Assembly (NCBI GenBank): GCA_965261915.1 | Contig: CBDHDW010000013.1 | Coordinates: 2,604,001-2,668,000, forward strand | From: JAIBDK01 sp965261915 | GTDB lineage: Bacteria; Pseudomonadota; Gammaproteobacteria; Arenicellales; Poriferihabitantaceae | Reading direction: 5' to 3' | DNA: 64,000 nucleotides | Part shown: piece after piece, positions 18,342 to 27,198 of the stretch | Layout: each line of letters starts with the position of its first letter | How positions within the stretch are numbered: position 1 is the stretch's first letter | Made by a program: the position numbers and the translations under genes | The notes under the pieces: model-generated | The model's database searches: none | Told to the model about the DNA's origin: nothing | What the model saw: the letters and a program-made list of their open reading frames with translations, nothing else

Positions 18342-18980
18342 GTGAGTCTCATATCCGGTTTTCTCAATCAGGCGGCGAGTTTGTTGCTCGATCTTGATCC
18401 GGACGGCAAAGCCCGGTTTCAGCGACTGGAAGGCAAAGTAATTTGTATTGAATTGTCCAAGCCACCGGTATCGCTGTTGATTTCACCTGATCGAGATGGT
18501 TTGAAGATATCAACCGCTAAACCGGGCGAAGAAAATTCCCGCGCTGAGGCAGATGTCACATTGAGCGGAACGCTGGCAGCTTTTCTGGAGGTAGCCAGAG
18601 AAGGAACGCATAGCGGGGTATTTTCGAGCGGACGAATCACCATGCAGGGTGATGTTGAAGTGGGTCAGGTATTTCAGAAAGCCGTAATGGGATTTGATCT
18701 GGACTGGGAGGAGCTTGTATCGCGTTTCGCTGGCGATACTCCAGCACGCAAAGCGGGGGTGATGGCAAGAGGGTTTGCGCAATGGGGCGAGGAAACCATA
18801 GCTTACTCTCGTGAAAATTTTGCCGACTACCTGAAAGAAGAAGTACGAATTTTACCCAGTGAAGTTGCGGTCGAGCGCTTTCGTCGACAGGTTGCAGAAC
18901 TGCGGGCGGATGTCGATCGATTTGAAAAACGTTTGCAGAGACTACGCAAACGAAGAGAATCAAGCGGAGGCCAATTCTGA
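18342..18980 (+). CDS. ubiJ: Ubiquinone biosynthesis accessory factor UbiJ
   Basis: A 212-residue protein with an N-terminal SCP2-like lipid-binding domain (residues 1-110) and a C-terminal coiled coil (about 170-205, rich in Arg, Glu and Leu). UbiJ forms part of the soluble Ubi complex that holds hydrophobic intermediates for the late hydroxylases. The start is a GTG (MSLISGFLNQ). Position between ubiE and ubiB, with a four-base overlap into ubiB, is the same as in E. coli and supports the call. Confidence 0.9.
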   Translation: MSLISGFLNQAASLLLDLDPDGKARFQRLEGKVICIELSKPPVSLLISPDRDGLKISTAKPGEENSRAEADVTLSGTLAAFLEVAREGTHSGVFSSGRITMQGDVEVGQVFQKAVMGFDLDWEELVSRFAGDTPARKAGVMARGFAQWGEETIAYSRENFADYLKEEVRILPSEVAVERFRRQVAELRADVDRFEKRLQRLRKRRESSGGQF

Positions 18981-20608
18981 TGAGAAATCTGCTTCACTTA
19001 TTCAGAATCGTTCGTGTTTTTCTCAAGCACGGTCTCGACGAGTTTGTTTCTGCTGTTGGGCTGTTTAAGGGATATCGATTTCTACTTAAACTGATTCCGG
19101 TAAGACGGAGCAGAAAGTTGCCGCGTGGCGAAAGACTACGATTGGCGCTAGAGGAGTTAGGCCCGGTATTTGTCAAATTTGGGCAAATACTCTCCACTCG
19201 ACCGGATCTGCTCCCGGACGACATTGCGCAATCCCTGACAGGTTTACAAGATCAGGTGCCGCCATTTCCAGGAGAGGCGGCGCGTAAGGTCATACAACGA
19301 TCTTACGGTGACAACATCGACAATCATTTCAAATCCTTTCAGTTGGAATCCACTGCATCTGCCTCCGTGGCGCAGGTGCACTATGCAACTCTGCATGATG
19401 ACACAGAAGTCGTTGTCAAAGTTTTGCGACCCGAAATAGAGTCGATCATTGCACGAGATCTGGCCTTGTTGCATACGCTGGCGGATCTTGCAGAGCGCCA
19501 TTGGTCCCAGGGTAAACGGCTGAAGCCAAAGGAAATAGTCGAGGACTACGATCATACCATTCACGACGAACTCGATATGATGCGGGAAGGTGCAAGCGCC
19601 AGTCAGCTCAAAATAAATTTCGAGAATTCGGATTTAATCTACGTCCCCGCCGTTTTCTGGCAGCACACAACCCGCGATGTTCTGGTGATGGAACGAATTC
19701 ACGGAATCCCCATTCGCGATGTTGAGCGGATAAAGGCGGCAGGAATAGATATGAAAAAGCTCGCACATGACGGCGTAGAAATATTTTTCACACAAGCGTT
19801 CCGTGACGGATTCTTTCATGCTGACATGCACCCTGGAAATATTTTTGTGAGCGAAAGTGGCCAATACCGAGCCATCGATTTCGGTATCATGGGAACATTG
19901 GGTACTGCTGACAAGCGCTATCTTGCGGAAAATCTGCTGGCATTTTTTGAGCGCGATTATTATCGGGTTGCCGATGCTCATCTTCGAGCTGGATGGGTCC
20001 CGCCTACCACCAAGGTTGAGGAATTTGAAGCGGCGATCAGAACGGTTTGTGAGCCGATATTCTCTCGGCCTCTTAGTGAAATATCATTCGGAAAATTCCT
20101 CATGGATCTGTTTCGGGTAGCACGAAGATTTGATATGCCAGTGCAGCCGCAGCTCGTGTTACTGCAAAAAACGATTCTGAATATAGAGGGTCTGGGACGA
20201 CAGTTATATCCCGATCTGGATCTTTGGGAAACCGCCAAACCCTTTCTGGAAAAATGGATGAATGAGCAAATCGGTCCCAAGGCGGCAATACGTGCGATCA
20301 AGCAGGAGTTGCCGAATCTGTTTACGCTGGCACCAGAGCTGCCGGGTTTGGCACATCAGCTAATGTATCGCCTCAAGAACGACGAGCTCACGGTTCGCAC
20401 TCGCGACCAGGAGGTGGCCGCCCTTAAGCAACAAATGCATATTCAACATAAGCGAACCCGACGTTTGCTGAGTGGTTTTGGGCTGTCGATTGCGGCGTTA
20501 CTGATATGGCCGAATTCAAGTGATTTAGCCACCATGCCGTATTACGGCTGGGCGCTGCTTGGCACGGGTGTTCTGTATATTGGCGCAGCGTTTCGTACGA
20601 ACAGCTAA
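18980..20608 (+). CDS. ubiB: Atypical kinase/ATPase UbiB
   Basis: A 542-residue member of the ABC1/ADCK/UbiB family. The family-specific KxGQ motif is KFGQILSTRPDLLPDDIA near residues 64-81. The A-rich nucleotide loop TASASVAQVH, the catalytic FFHADMHPGN and the AIDFGIMG metal-binding segment are all present. The C-terminus has two hydrophobic helices (about 496-540) that anchor it to the inner membrane. UbiB supports ubiquinone synthesis, probably by extracting lipid-bound precursors with ATP. It ends the ubiE-ubiJ-ubiB operon. Confidence 0.96.
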   Translation: MRNLLHLFRIVRVFLKHGLDEFVSAVGLFKGYRFLLKLIPVRRSRKLPRGERLRLALEELGPVFVKFGQILSTRPDLLPDDIAQSLTGLQDQVPPFPGEAARKVIQRSYGDNIDNHFKSFQLESTASASVAQVHYATLHDDTEVVVKVLRPEIESIIARDLALLHTLADLAERHWSQGKRLKPKEIVEDYDHTIHDELDMMREGASASQLKINFENSDLIYVPAVFWQHTTRDVLVMERIHGIPIRDVERIKAAGIDMKKLAHDGVEIFFTQAFRDGFFHADMHPGNIFVSESGQYRAIDFGIMGTLGTADKRYLAENLLAFFERDYYRVADAHLRAGWVPPTTKVEEFEAAIRTVCEPIFSRPLSEISFGKFLMDLFRVARRFDMPVQPQLVLLQKTILNIEGLGRQLYPDLDLWETAKPFLEKWMNEQIGPKAAIRAIKQELPNLFTLAPELPGLAHQLMYRLKNDELTVRTRDQEVAALKQQMHIQHKRTRRLLSGFGLSIAALLIWPNSSDLATMPYYGWALLGTGVLYIGAAFRTNS

Positions 20609-20647
20609 ATGTAAATGATCAATTTTAATTTTAAATCGAGGTAACGC

Positions 20648-21823
20648 ATGGCAACTCACCCTTTCCAATGGCAAGACCCTTTCGATCTGGACTCGCAATT
20701 GAGCGAAGAGGAGCGAATGGTCCGAGATAGTATTCAGCAATTTTGTAGCGAGGCGTTGATGCCCAGAGTAATTGAAGCAAATCGAAAGGAGCAGTTTGAT
20801 CCTGAGATTATGCGGCAATTTGGTGAACTTGGAATGTTGGGGTCAACGATTCCCGAGGAGTATGGCGGTGCTGGTCTGAATCATGTTTCCTATGGTTTAA
20901 TCGCCAGAGAAGTGGAGCGAGTTGACAGCGGATATCGGTCCGCGATGAGCGTTCAATCCTCACTGGTTATGCATCCGATATACTGCTATGGCAGTGAGCA
21001 GCAAAAGCAAAAATTTCTTCCCGGTCTGGCGCAAGGCAAGCTGATTGGCTGTTTTGGATTAACAGAACCGGATCATGGCTCTGATCCGGGAAGCATGAAA
21101 ACCCGTGCACAAGCTGTTGACGGAGGATACCAACTCAACGGTAGCAAGATGTGGATCAGTAATGCACCCATCGCAGATGTCGGCGTGGTTTGGGCAAAGC
21201 TTGATGGCGTGATTCGAGGGTTTATTATAGAGCGCGGTATGGCGGGTCTGGAGACCCCAAAAATTGAAGGAAAAATGAGTTTGCGTGCGTCGGTGACAGG
21301 TGAAATTGTGCTGAAGAACGTTTTTGTTCCCGAAGAGAATTTACTGCCGGGCGTGGAAGGACTAAAAGGTCCGTTTGGGTGTTTGAATAAAGCGCGTTTT
21401 GGAATTGCCTGGGGTGCAATGGGAGCCGCCGAATTTTGTTGGCATGCCGCCAGAACCTATACCCTGGATCGAAGCCAGTTTGGAAGACCATTAGCACAAA
21501 ATCAGCTCATTCAGAAAAAACTAGCTGACATGCAGACTGAAATTACGCTCGGCTTGCAGGCGGCATTGCGCGTCGGCCGGTTGATTGATGAAGATCGGTG
21601 TCCGGTGGAAAACGTTTCCCTGATCAAACGCAATAATTGCGGCAAGGCTCTGGAGATAGCTCGAACCGCGCGAGATATGCACGGCGGTAATGGCGTTTCC
21701 GATGAGTATCATGTGATGCGCCACATGTGCAACCTGGAATCTGTGAATACCTACGAAGGAACCCACGATGTTCACGCGTTGATTCTCGGCCGTGCTCAGA
21801 CCGGCCTGCAGGCATTCTTCTAG
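20648..21823 (+). CDS. gcdH: Glutaryl-CoA dehydrogenase
   Basis: A 391-residue FAD enzyme of the acyl-CoA dehydrogenase family. It oxidises and decarboxylates glutaryl-CoA to crotonyl-CoA in lysine and tryptophan breakdown. The flavin segment CFGLTEPDHGSDPGSM and the catalytic base in VNTYEGTHDVHALILGRAQTG have the form specific to glutaryl-CoA dehydrogenases. The RDMHGGNG motif is intact. A ribosome site (GAGG) precedes the ATG. The 3' end is complete and is followed six bases later by the opposite-strand aminotransferase stub. Confidence 0.92.
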   Translation: MATHPFQWQDPFDLDSQLSEEERMVRDSIQQFCSEALMPRVIEANRKEQFDPEIMRQFGELGMLGSTIPEEYGGAGLNHVSYGLIAREVERVDSGYRSAMSVQSSLVMHPIYCYGSEQQKQKFLPGLAQGKLIGCFGLTEPDHGSDPGSMKTRAQAVDGGYQLNGSKMWISNAPIADVGVVWAKLDGVIRGFIIERGMAGLETPKIEGKMSLRASVTGEIVLKNVFVPEENLLPGVEGLKGPFGCLNKARFGIAWGAMGAAEFCWHAARTYTLDRSQFGRPLAQNQLIQKKLADMQTEITLGLQAALRVGRLIDEDRCPVENVSLIKRNNCGKALEIARTARDMHGGNGVSDEYHVMRHMCNLESVNTYEGTHDVHALILGRAQTGLQAFF

Positions 21824-21829
21824 TACGCT

Positions 21830-21955
21830 CAAAAAGGACCCTTCTCCCTTGACCCATACACGGCCGTTCGCGTGGCCTGCAGTATGGTGCAGTGGATGAA
21901 TCATATGCTGATGGTCTTTTTCCAGCAGCGCCGCATTGGTTAGTGGTGCATTCAT
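21830..21955 (-). pseudogene. N-terminal stub of a class-III PLP aminotransferase
   Basis: Reading inward from an ATG at 21955, the first 42 residues match the start of class-III aminotransferases: NAALLEKDHQHMIHPLHH followed by NGRVWVKGEGSFL. A ribosome site (AAGGA) stands just upstream of the ATG, so the true gene start is preserved. The similarity stops at about 21830, six bases before the end of gcdH on the other strand. From there the frame only reads antisense through gcdH. The PLP-binding and catalytic parts are absent from the window. It is therefore a deletion remnant, not a working gene. The original substrate cannot be told. Confidence 0.72.
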
Positions 21956-22081
21956 AATGCTTCCTTAAATCGTAATGGTAAATGGCATGTTTGATCCCGC
22001 TCATGGCGGCAACCTGACTTTTCCAAAGCGGTGATTATCGCTCCCGTAGTGGGTTCTGGCAAACCAAATTACCGCGAAGCG

Positions 22082-22620
22082 CTACAGAATTGTCGTTGTA
22101 GTGCCGGGAATCTGTACGCGAACCACACTGTCCGTCATCCAGCAATTCTCAAAGGGGGCAGATTGTTGTTTGCTTAGGGTAAACAGGTAGGCCGCTCGAC
22201 GGCCGGATTGACTGGTGACGATTACCGGAACTTTTGCAAAATTCTGGATCAGGACGCTTTCACCAATGTCGAGATTTTGATATTTGAGCATGGCTCGGTA
22301 TCCTGAATTGTCGAACAGGGTTTTAAAACGTGCCAATGGTCCAGTATTTTTTTATTTCCCGGAGAGGCAAAGCGAAAAGTCAGTTCAATTCCGGCGTTGT
22401 CATACGGTTGGTTGTTCTTACCAAGCGCACGCATTTGTATACCGACGACTTCATCAGGGGTATAAACCGGATCGGGTTTGATCTCCGGATACAGTTCGCC
22501 AGATGCCGCAATGGGCGAGAAAAACATCAGTCCTGCGAGCGATACGAAAAAAACAGAGATAACGTTCTTCGAAAGCAAACGCGGATTAACGTTGAGGGTT
22601 TGAGTAAAAGTTAGATACAT
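22082..22620 (-). pseudogene. Exported DUF4864-like protein, frameshifted in an A7 run
   Basis: Two overlapping frames on this strand make one protein if one base is added. The first frame starts at the ATG at 22620 (MYLTFTQTL) behind a good ribosome site (GGAGG). It has a signal-like hydrophobic segment and the domain start TPDEVVGIQMRALGKNN and ELTFRFASPGNKK. The family pattern then continues in the other frame with NTGPLARFKTLFDNSGYRAM and ends after DSVVRVQIPGTTTTIL. The switch falls in seven A residues (T7 at 22347-22353 on the plus strand); eight would restore the frame. A true mutation, a sequencing error, or transcriptional slippage are all possible. The domain name is from memory of the FASP..N..TGPL..F pattern; function is unknown. 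Confidence 0.68.
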
Positions 22621-22694
22621 CTTGCCTCCGTAATTCAGACCTTCCCAGAATGATACACCGAAACGCATCTCCTCAGTTGATGAGCCTGCGGGTT

Positions 22695-23732
22695 TCAGAG
22701 CCGCGCTTTGGCGTTCAGGATTTCACCGATCAGGGAGGGCCCATGATAAATCAGACCAGTATAGATTTGCACAAGGCTGGCACCGCATTCAAATTTCTCC
22801 AATGCGGAAGCTGCATCCTGTATTCCGCCGAGGCCGATTATTGGAATTTCATCCTGCAGGTTTTTGTAAAGGTTTTGAATAATTTCGCTGGATAGCTGCT
22901 GTAGGGGCAAGCCACTCAATCCTCCAGCCTGTGTTGAGTGATTGTGACTGCTTACACCTTGCCGTTGTAACGTCGTATTGGTCGCGGCGATACCATCCAT
23001 GTGATGACGTCTCGCCAGATTGGCGATACTGTCAATTTGAGACGGATCGAGATCCGGGGCGATTTTGATCACCAGTGGTTTTCTTGTTCCACTTGATTCG
23101 GACAATTCCAAACGTTGGCTGTGAAGAGCGCTGAGCAGGGCATCGAGCATATCGTCATTCTGCATCTCCCTGAGATTTTTTGTGTTAGGGGACGAAATAT
23201 TGATGGCAATATAATCAGCGGAATCGTATACCGCTTTTAGTCCTGTCAGATAGTCGGAAATGGCCTGATCCATGGGCGTCGCCGCGTTTTTGCCGATATT
23301 GATTCCGCAGATTATTCCCGGGCGGGTTTTTGAAACATTGTCGAGAAATGCCGACAGGCCGATACTGTTGAATCCCATTCGATTGATAATGGCATGGTGT
23401 TCAGCAAGACGAAACAGTCGCGGCTTTGGATTCCCTGGCTGCGGTAGCGGTGTTACCGTGCCGAGCTCCACAAAACCAAAACCCATACTATGAAACAGGT
23501 TTGCCGCGCTGCCCTGTTTATCCAGCCCGGCTGCCAACCCTACGGGATTCGGAAATTCCAGCCCCATCGCCGAAACCGAAATTGACGGAATACGGCGGGC
23601 TGATACGTTTTCTACAGTGGAACATATCCGTTTGCTTCGCGAACCAATGCTCAGCATTTTTATGGCCAGATCATGGCTTGTTTCTGCATCCAGGTAAAAC
23701 AATAGAGGCCTGAGTAAATTGTATAAACTCAA
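22695..23732 (-). CDS. pyrD: Dihydroorotate dehydrogenase (quinone)
   Basis: A 345-residue class 2 dihydroorotate dehydrogenase, membrane-associated and linked to the quinone pool. It makes orotate in pyrimidine synthesis. The N-terminal helix LLRPLLFYLDAETSHDLAI is the quinone-binding extension. FMN and substrate segments include AAGLDKQG, NRMGFNS, NISSPNTKNLR (with the catalytic Ser) and IGLGGIQDA. I prefer the TTG at 23732, which overlaps the stop of the upstream gene (TTGA) and has GGGAGA before it. A GTG at 23762 would add ten residues unlike the family. Confidence 0.93.
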   Translation of the reverse strand: MSLYNLLRPLLFYLDAETSHDLAIKMLSIGSRSKRICSTVENVSARRIPSISVSAMGLEFPNPVGLAAGLDKQGSAANLFHSMGFGFVELGTVTPLPQPGNPKPRLFRLAEHHAIINRMGFNSIGLSAFLDNVSKTRPGIICGINIGKNAATPMDQAISDYLTGLKAVYDSADYIAINISSPNTKNLREMQNDDMLDALLSALHSQRLELSESSGTRKPLVIKIAPDLDPSQIDSIANLARRHHMDGIAATNTTLQRQGVSSHNHSTQAGGLSGLPLQQLSSEIIQNLYKNLQDEIPIIGLGGIQDAASALEKFECGASLVQIYTGLIYHGPSLIGEILNAKARL

Positions 23733-24454
23733 AACTGCTCTCCCGGTTTGAGCAGCCGCCACTTGCCTCGAGCAAGCCCCGCGAGTTTTATTTTACCGAT
23801 GCGCGTTCGCTTCAGGCGGGTAACCCGTAAATCCACCAGCTCGCACATACGCCGGATTTGGCGTTTACGACCTTCTTTTAAAACAAATCTCAGCTCATCG
23901 TGATCTGCGAGTTCGATTGTTGCCGGTTTGAGCTTTCTATCATCAAGGTTTAATCCATGGCGTAATGCGGCGAGTTTTTTATCGGTTACGTTACCGCTTA
24001 CGCCGACACGATATTCTTTCTCGATTTCGCTATATTCTCCTATCAACTGACGCGCTATTCGTCCATCTCCGGTGAATACAATCAGACCAGTAGAATCAAT
24101 ATCAAGCCGACCCGCAGGGGCCAGGCCTTTTCGGCTCGGGGTTTTGATGCCGGAATCAGCTGAATTCTCACTGTTGATTAACATGACCGCAGACGGATAG
24201 CCTTTTTCCGGTAATCCAGAGACATAGCCTGGAGGCTTATTCAATAATATTGTTTTAAGTGTGGCTTGCTGGGACTGTGCTTTTCGATGAAGTTCTACGG
24301 TTTGAGTGGAGAGCACTTTGGTGCCGAGTGTTGAAACAATTTTGCCGTCAACCGAAACCAGACCCCGTTCGATAAAACGGTCCGCTTCGCGGCGTGAACA
24401 CAGTCCGTGCTGGGACATCAACCTAGAGAGTCGTATAGGCTCTGATTCGCTCAA
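23729..24454 (-). CDS. rRNA pseudouridine synthase, RsuA/RluB/RluF family
   Basis: A 241-residue enzyme with an N-terminal S4 RNA-binding domain (residues 6-55, LSRLMSQHGLCSRREADRFI) and an RsuA-type pseudouridine synthase domain. The catalytic aspartate lies in APAGRLDIDSTGLIVFT; the start LNKPPGYVSG and the later GRKRQIRRM are characteristic. It isomerises a uridine in rRNA. The sequence looks closer to the RluF subgroup, but the target base cannot be fixed from this alone. The start is a TTG. It lies 12 bases after purB and overlaps pyrD. Confidence 0.88.
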   Translation of the reverse strand: MSESEPIRLSRLMSQHGLCSRREADRFIERGLVSVDGKIVSTLGTKVLSTQTVELHRKAQSQQATLKTILLNKPPGYVSGLPEKGYPSAVMLINSENSADSGIKTPSRKGLAPAGRLDIDSTGLIVFTGDGRIARQLIGEYSEIEKEYRVGVSGNVTDKKLAALRHGLNLDDRKLKPATIELADHDELRFVLKEGRKRQIRRMCELVDLRVTRLKRTRIGKIKLAGLARGKWRLLKPGEQF

Positions 24455-24466
24455 TGTGAATCCAGT

Positions 24467-25852
24467 TTACAGTTCTTGAGTTGCTTCAACCGCATTACCG
24501 ATATAATTTGCAGGGGTCATCTGCTGCAGTTGTTGTTTTGCAATTTCAGGAATTTCAAGGGTGTTAATAAACGCGTGCAAGGACTCCTGATTGATGCCTC
24601 CCTTGCCACGTGTCAATGTTTTCAATTTTTCGTAGGGTTCTTCAATACCATAGCGCCGCATGACCGTTTGTATGGGTTCGGCTAAGACCTCCCAGTTGTT
24701 ATTCAGATCTGTATCCAGAGCGCTGGCGTTGAGATCGAGTTTGCCAAGCCCTTTCAAAGTAGATTGAATGGCGAGTACGGTGTAGCCAGTGGCTACGCCC
24801 AGATTTCGTAACACCGTGGAATCCGTCAGGTCCCGTTGCCATCGGCTGATGGGAAGTTTGTCAGCAAGGTGACCCAGAATGGCATTGCCGATACCCAGAT
24901 TACCTTCGGAATTCTCAAAGTCGATGGGATTTACCTTGTGCGGCATGGTGCTCGAGCCGACTTCGCCTGCAATGACTTTTTGCTTGAAGTAACCCACCGA
25001 AATGTAGCCCCAGATATCCCGGTCAAGATCAATGATAATGGTATTGATTCGACTAAGGGCATGAGCCACTTCTGCAATATAATCGTGGGGTTCAATTTGC
25101 GTGGTAAACGGTTGATAACTTAAGCCAAGGTGTTCAACAAATTGTTTGCTGATTGCTGGCCAATCGAGCGCTGGATAAGCCGAGTAATGGGCGTTGAAAT
25201 TTCCCACTGCCCCATTCATTTTTCCGATGATTTCGATTCCGCTAAAATTGTTTACAGCACGTTCAAGTCGGTAGCAGACATTGGCAAATTCCTTGCCAAC
25301 TGTGGTTGGGCTGGCGGGTTGTCCATGGGTTCGTGCGAGCATGGGCTGGGTCTGGTATTGCTCAGACATTGTTCGTAACTGACCAGAAAGCCGATTCAAT
25401 TCCGGAATGATGACCTGGGCCCGTGCCCGAGATAGCATCAAACCGTAAGAAAGATTATTGATATCCTCTGAAGTGCACGCGAAATGGATAAACTCCCCGA
25501 TGGCTTGAAGTTCAGAATCGCCTTTGATTTTATCTTTCAGAAAATACTCAACCGCTTTCACGTCATGGTTGGTTGTGCTTTCGATTTGCTTAACTGATCG
25601 CGCTTCTGCTAAACTGAATTCATCAACGATCCTGCGCAGGCTTTCGAGAGCCTGTTTCGAAAATACTGGAATCTCTTCAATTGCATCTTGATACGCCAGA
25701 TGAATCAGCCATTCTACTTCCACTTCTACCCGACATCGGATCAAACCGTATTCGCTGAAATAGGGCCTTAATGCAGCGGTTTTACTTTCATAACGCCCGT
25801 CAAGCGGAGATAGCGCAGTGAGTGCGCTGAGGTCTAGTGTGCTGTCAGTCAA
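24467..25852 (-). CDS. purB: Adenylosuccinate lyase
   Basis: A 461-residue enzyme of the fumarase/aspartase superfamily that acts twice in purine synthesis, splitting SAICAR and adenylosuccinate with release of fumarate. The signature loop GSSTMPHKVNPIDFEN with the catalytic serine is intact, as are TNHDVKAVEYFLK and the LARTHGQPASPTT segment. Length matches the E. coli-type enzyme. The start codon is TTG. In E. coli, hflD precedes purB; here the 221-base gap to mnmA holds no hflD. Confidence 0.95.
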   Translation of the reverse strand: MTDSTLDLSALTALSPLDGRYESKTAALRPYFSEYGLIRCRVEVEVEWLIHLAYQDAIEEIPVFSKQALESLRRIVDEFSLAEARSVKQIESTTNHDVKAVEYFLKDKIKGDSELQAIGEFIHFACTSEDINNLSYGLMLSRARAQVIIPELNRLSGQLRTMSEQYQTQPMLARTHGQPASPTTVGKEFANVCYRLERAVNNFSGIEIIGKMNGAVGNFNAHYSAYPALDWPAISKQFVEHLGLSYQPFTTQIEPHDYIAEVAHALSRINTIIIDLDRDIWGYISVGYFKQKVIAGEVGSSTMPHKVNPIDFENSEGNLGIGNAILGHLADKLPISRWQRDLTDSTVLRNLGVATGYTVLAIQSTLKGLGKLDLNASALDTDLNNNWEVLAEPIQTVMRRYGIEEPYEKLKTLTRGKGGINQESLHAFINTLEIPEIAKQQLQQMTPANYIGNAVEATQEL

Positions 25853-26073
25853 TGTCTATTTCTGAAAATGTTGTCGGCGCAAGATTTTATCACAGCGTCG
25901 AATCTGAAAGCCGGTTGCGCCGCGGCAAATTTTTTCTAAGGCGTGACTCTTCTCAACAGCAATCGATTAGCTGAATCGAAAATCAATTTGAACATCACTT
26001 AAGGAATTCCGGTTGCGTCTGCATTGTAAATCCTTCAGCAATAAGCAAGTCGGTTTCAGTGCGGCGCTTTTCG

Positions 26074-27159
26074 TCAGTGTCGATCGGGAAGATCCTGTGC
26101 CGACTTTATAGTGCCGCCACCGATACAAATATCATCATGGTAAAAAACGATGGATTGCCCAGGTGTAATTGCCCATTGAGGGTAATCGAACTGTACGCGG
26201 GTATAGTTTGGCCCAATCATTGAAATTGTACAATTTTGCTCGTCCTGCCGATAACGGGTTTTGGCTTTGCAGTTGAGCGGCAGTATCGGCGGAATCGCCG
26301 TGATCCAGTGCAGACTTTCGGCATGTACAACCTGTTTCATTAGCGCCGGATGGTCATGGCCTTGAACAACATAGACGATATTTCGTTTGACGTCTTTTTC
26401 AGTTACATACCAGGGCTCTCCATCACCACCGATACCCAGACCTTGACGCTGGCCAATAGTGTAATAGTACGCTCCCTTGTGTTCGCCAACGGTTTCGCCT
26501 TCAAGGGTTTTAATTTGACCCGGTTGGGAGGGCAGGAATCGACTGAGAAAATCACTAAATCGGCGCTCTCCAATAAAACATATCCCCGTGCTGTCCTTTT
26601 TATCATGAATGGGCAAGCCCATGTTTTTAGCGATCTGGCGAACCTGATCCTTTTTCATTTCCCCGATGGGGAACGTTGCCTGACTCAGGGCTTCCTGATC
26701 CAGCGTGTGAAGAAAATAGCTCTGATCTTTTTTACTATCGCGGCCTTTGCGTAACAGGTAGTCCCTGTTTTGTTTGTCCAGCCTGGCATAGTGCCCGGTT
26801 GCGATGTAGTCTGCTCCCAAATGAACAGCCCAATTGAGAAACTCTTTAAACTTGATTTCTTTATTGCAAACGATATCCGGGTTTGGGGTTCGCCCCTGTC
26901 GATATTCTTCGAGAAACAGCTGAAAAACCCGAGTCCAGTATTCGTGGGAGAAGTTGACTGTCTTGAGCTCAATGCCGAGAACTTCGCAGACCGCCTCGGT
27001 GTCCGCTAAATCCTCAGCGGCGGCGCAATATCCAGCGTCATCATCTTCCTCCCAGTTTTTCATAAACAAACCGGTGACTCGATGACCTTGTTCTATTAGT
27101 TTCGCGGCTGCGACGGATGAATCCACCCCGCCTGACATCCCTACGATTACATTATTCAC
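26074..27159 (-). CDS. mnmA: tRNA-specific 2-thiouridylase MnmA
   Basis: A 361-residue enzyme that puts sulfur on U34 of tRNAs for Lys, Glu and Gln. The PP-loop motif GMSGGVDSS starts at residue 8. The two catalytic cysteines lie in NPDIVCNKEIKF and DSTGICFIGERRF. The C-terminal barrel ends in VFYHDDICIGGGTI-type sequence. The start is a GTG with GGAA upstream. The gene order NudJ remnant - exported protein - mnmA - purB is a modified form of the E. coli nudJ-mnmA-hflD-purB order. Confidence 0.95.
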   Translation of the reverse strand: MNNVIVGMSGGVDSSVAAAKLIEQGHRVTGLFMKNWEEDDDAGYCAAAEDLADTEAVCEVLGIELKTVNFSHEYWTRVFQLFLEEYRQGRTPNPDIVCNKEIKFKEFLNWAVHLGADYIATGHYARLDKQNRDYLLRKGRDSKKDQSYFLHTLDQEALSQATFPIGEMKKDQVRQIAKNMGLPIHDKKDSTGICFIGERRFSDFLSRFLPSQPGQIKTLEGETVGEHKGAYYYTIGQRQGLGIGGDGEPWYVTEKDVKRNIVYVVQGHDHPALMKQVVHAESLHWITAIPPILPLNCKAKTRYRQDEQNCTISMIGPNYTRVQFDYPQWAITPGQSIVFYHDDICIGGGTIKSAQDLPDRH

Positions 27160-27198
27160 AACACTTTTCCATTAATAATTACGACATAAAAACAAAAG

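Noticed and set aside
21521..22004. Longer minus-strand frames reading through the gcdH 3' end
   Set aside because: Only the part upstream of 21830 resembles a protein family. The rest is antisense to the intact gcdH gene.
25980..26076. Short minus-strand frame continuing past the mnmA stop (EKRRTETDLLIAEGF), considered as an hflD remnant or a frameshifted MnmA tail
   Set aside because: MnmA is already full length with a normal C-terminus, and the segment does not match HflD as I know it.
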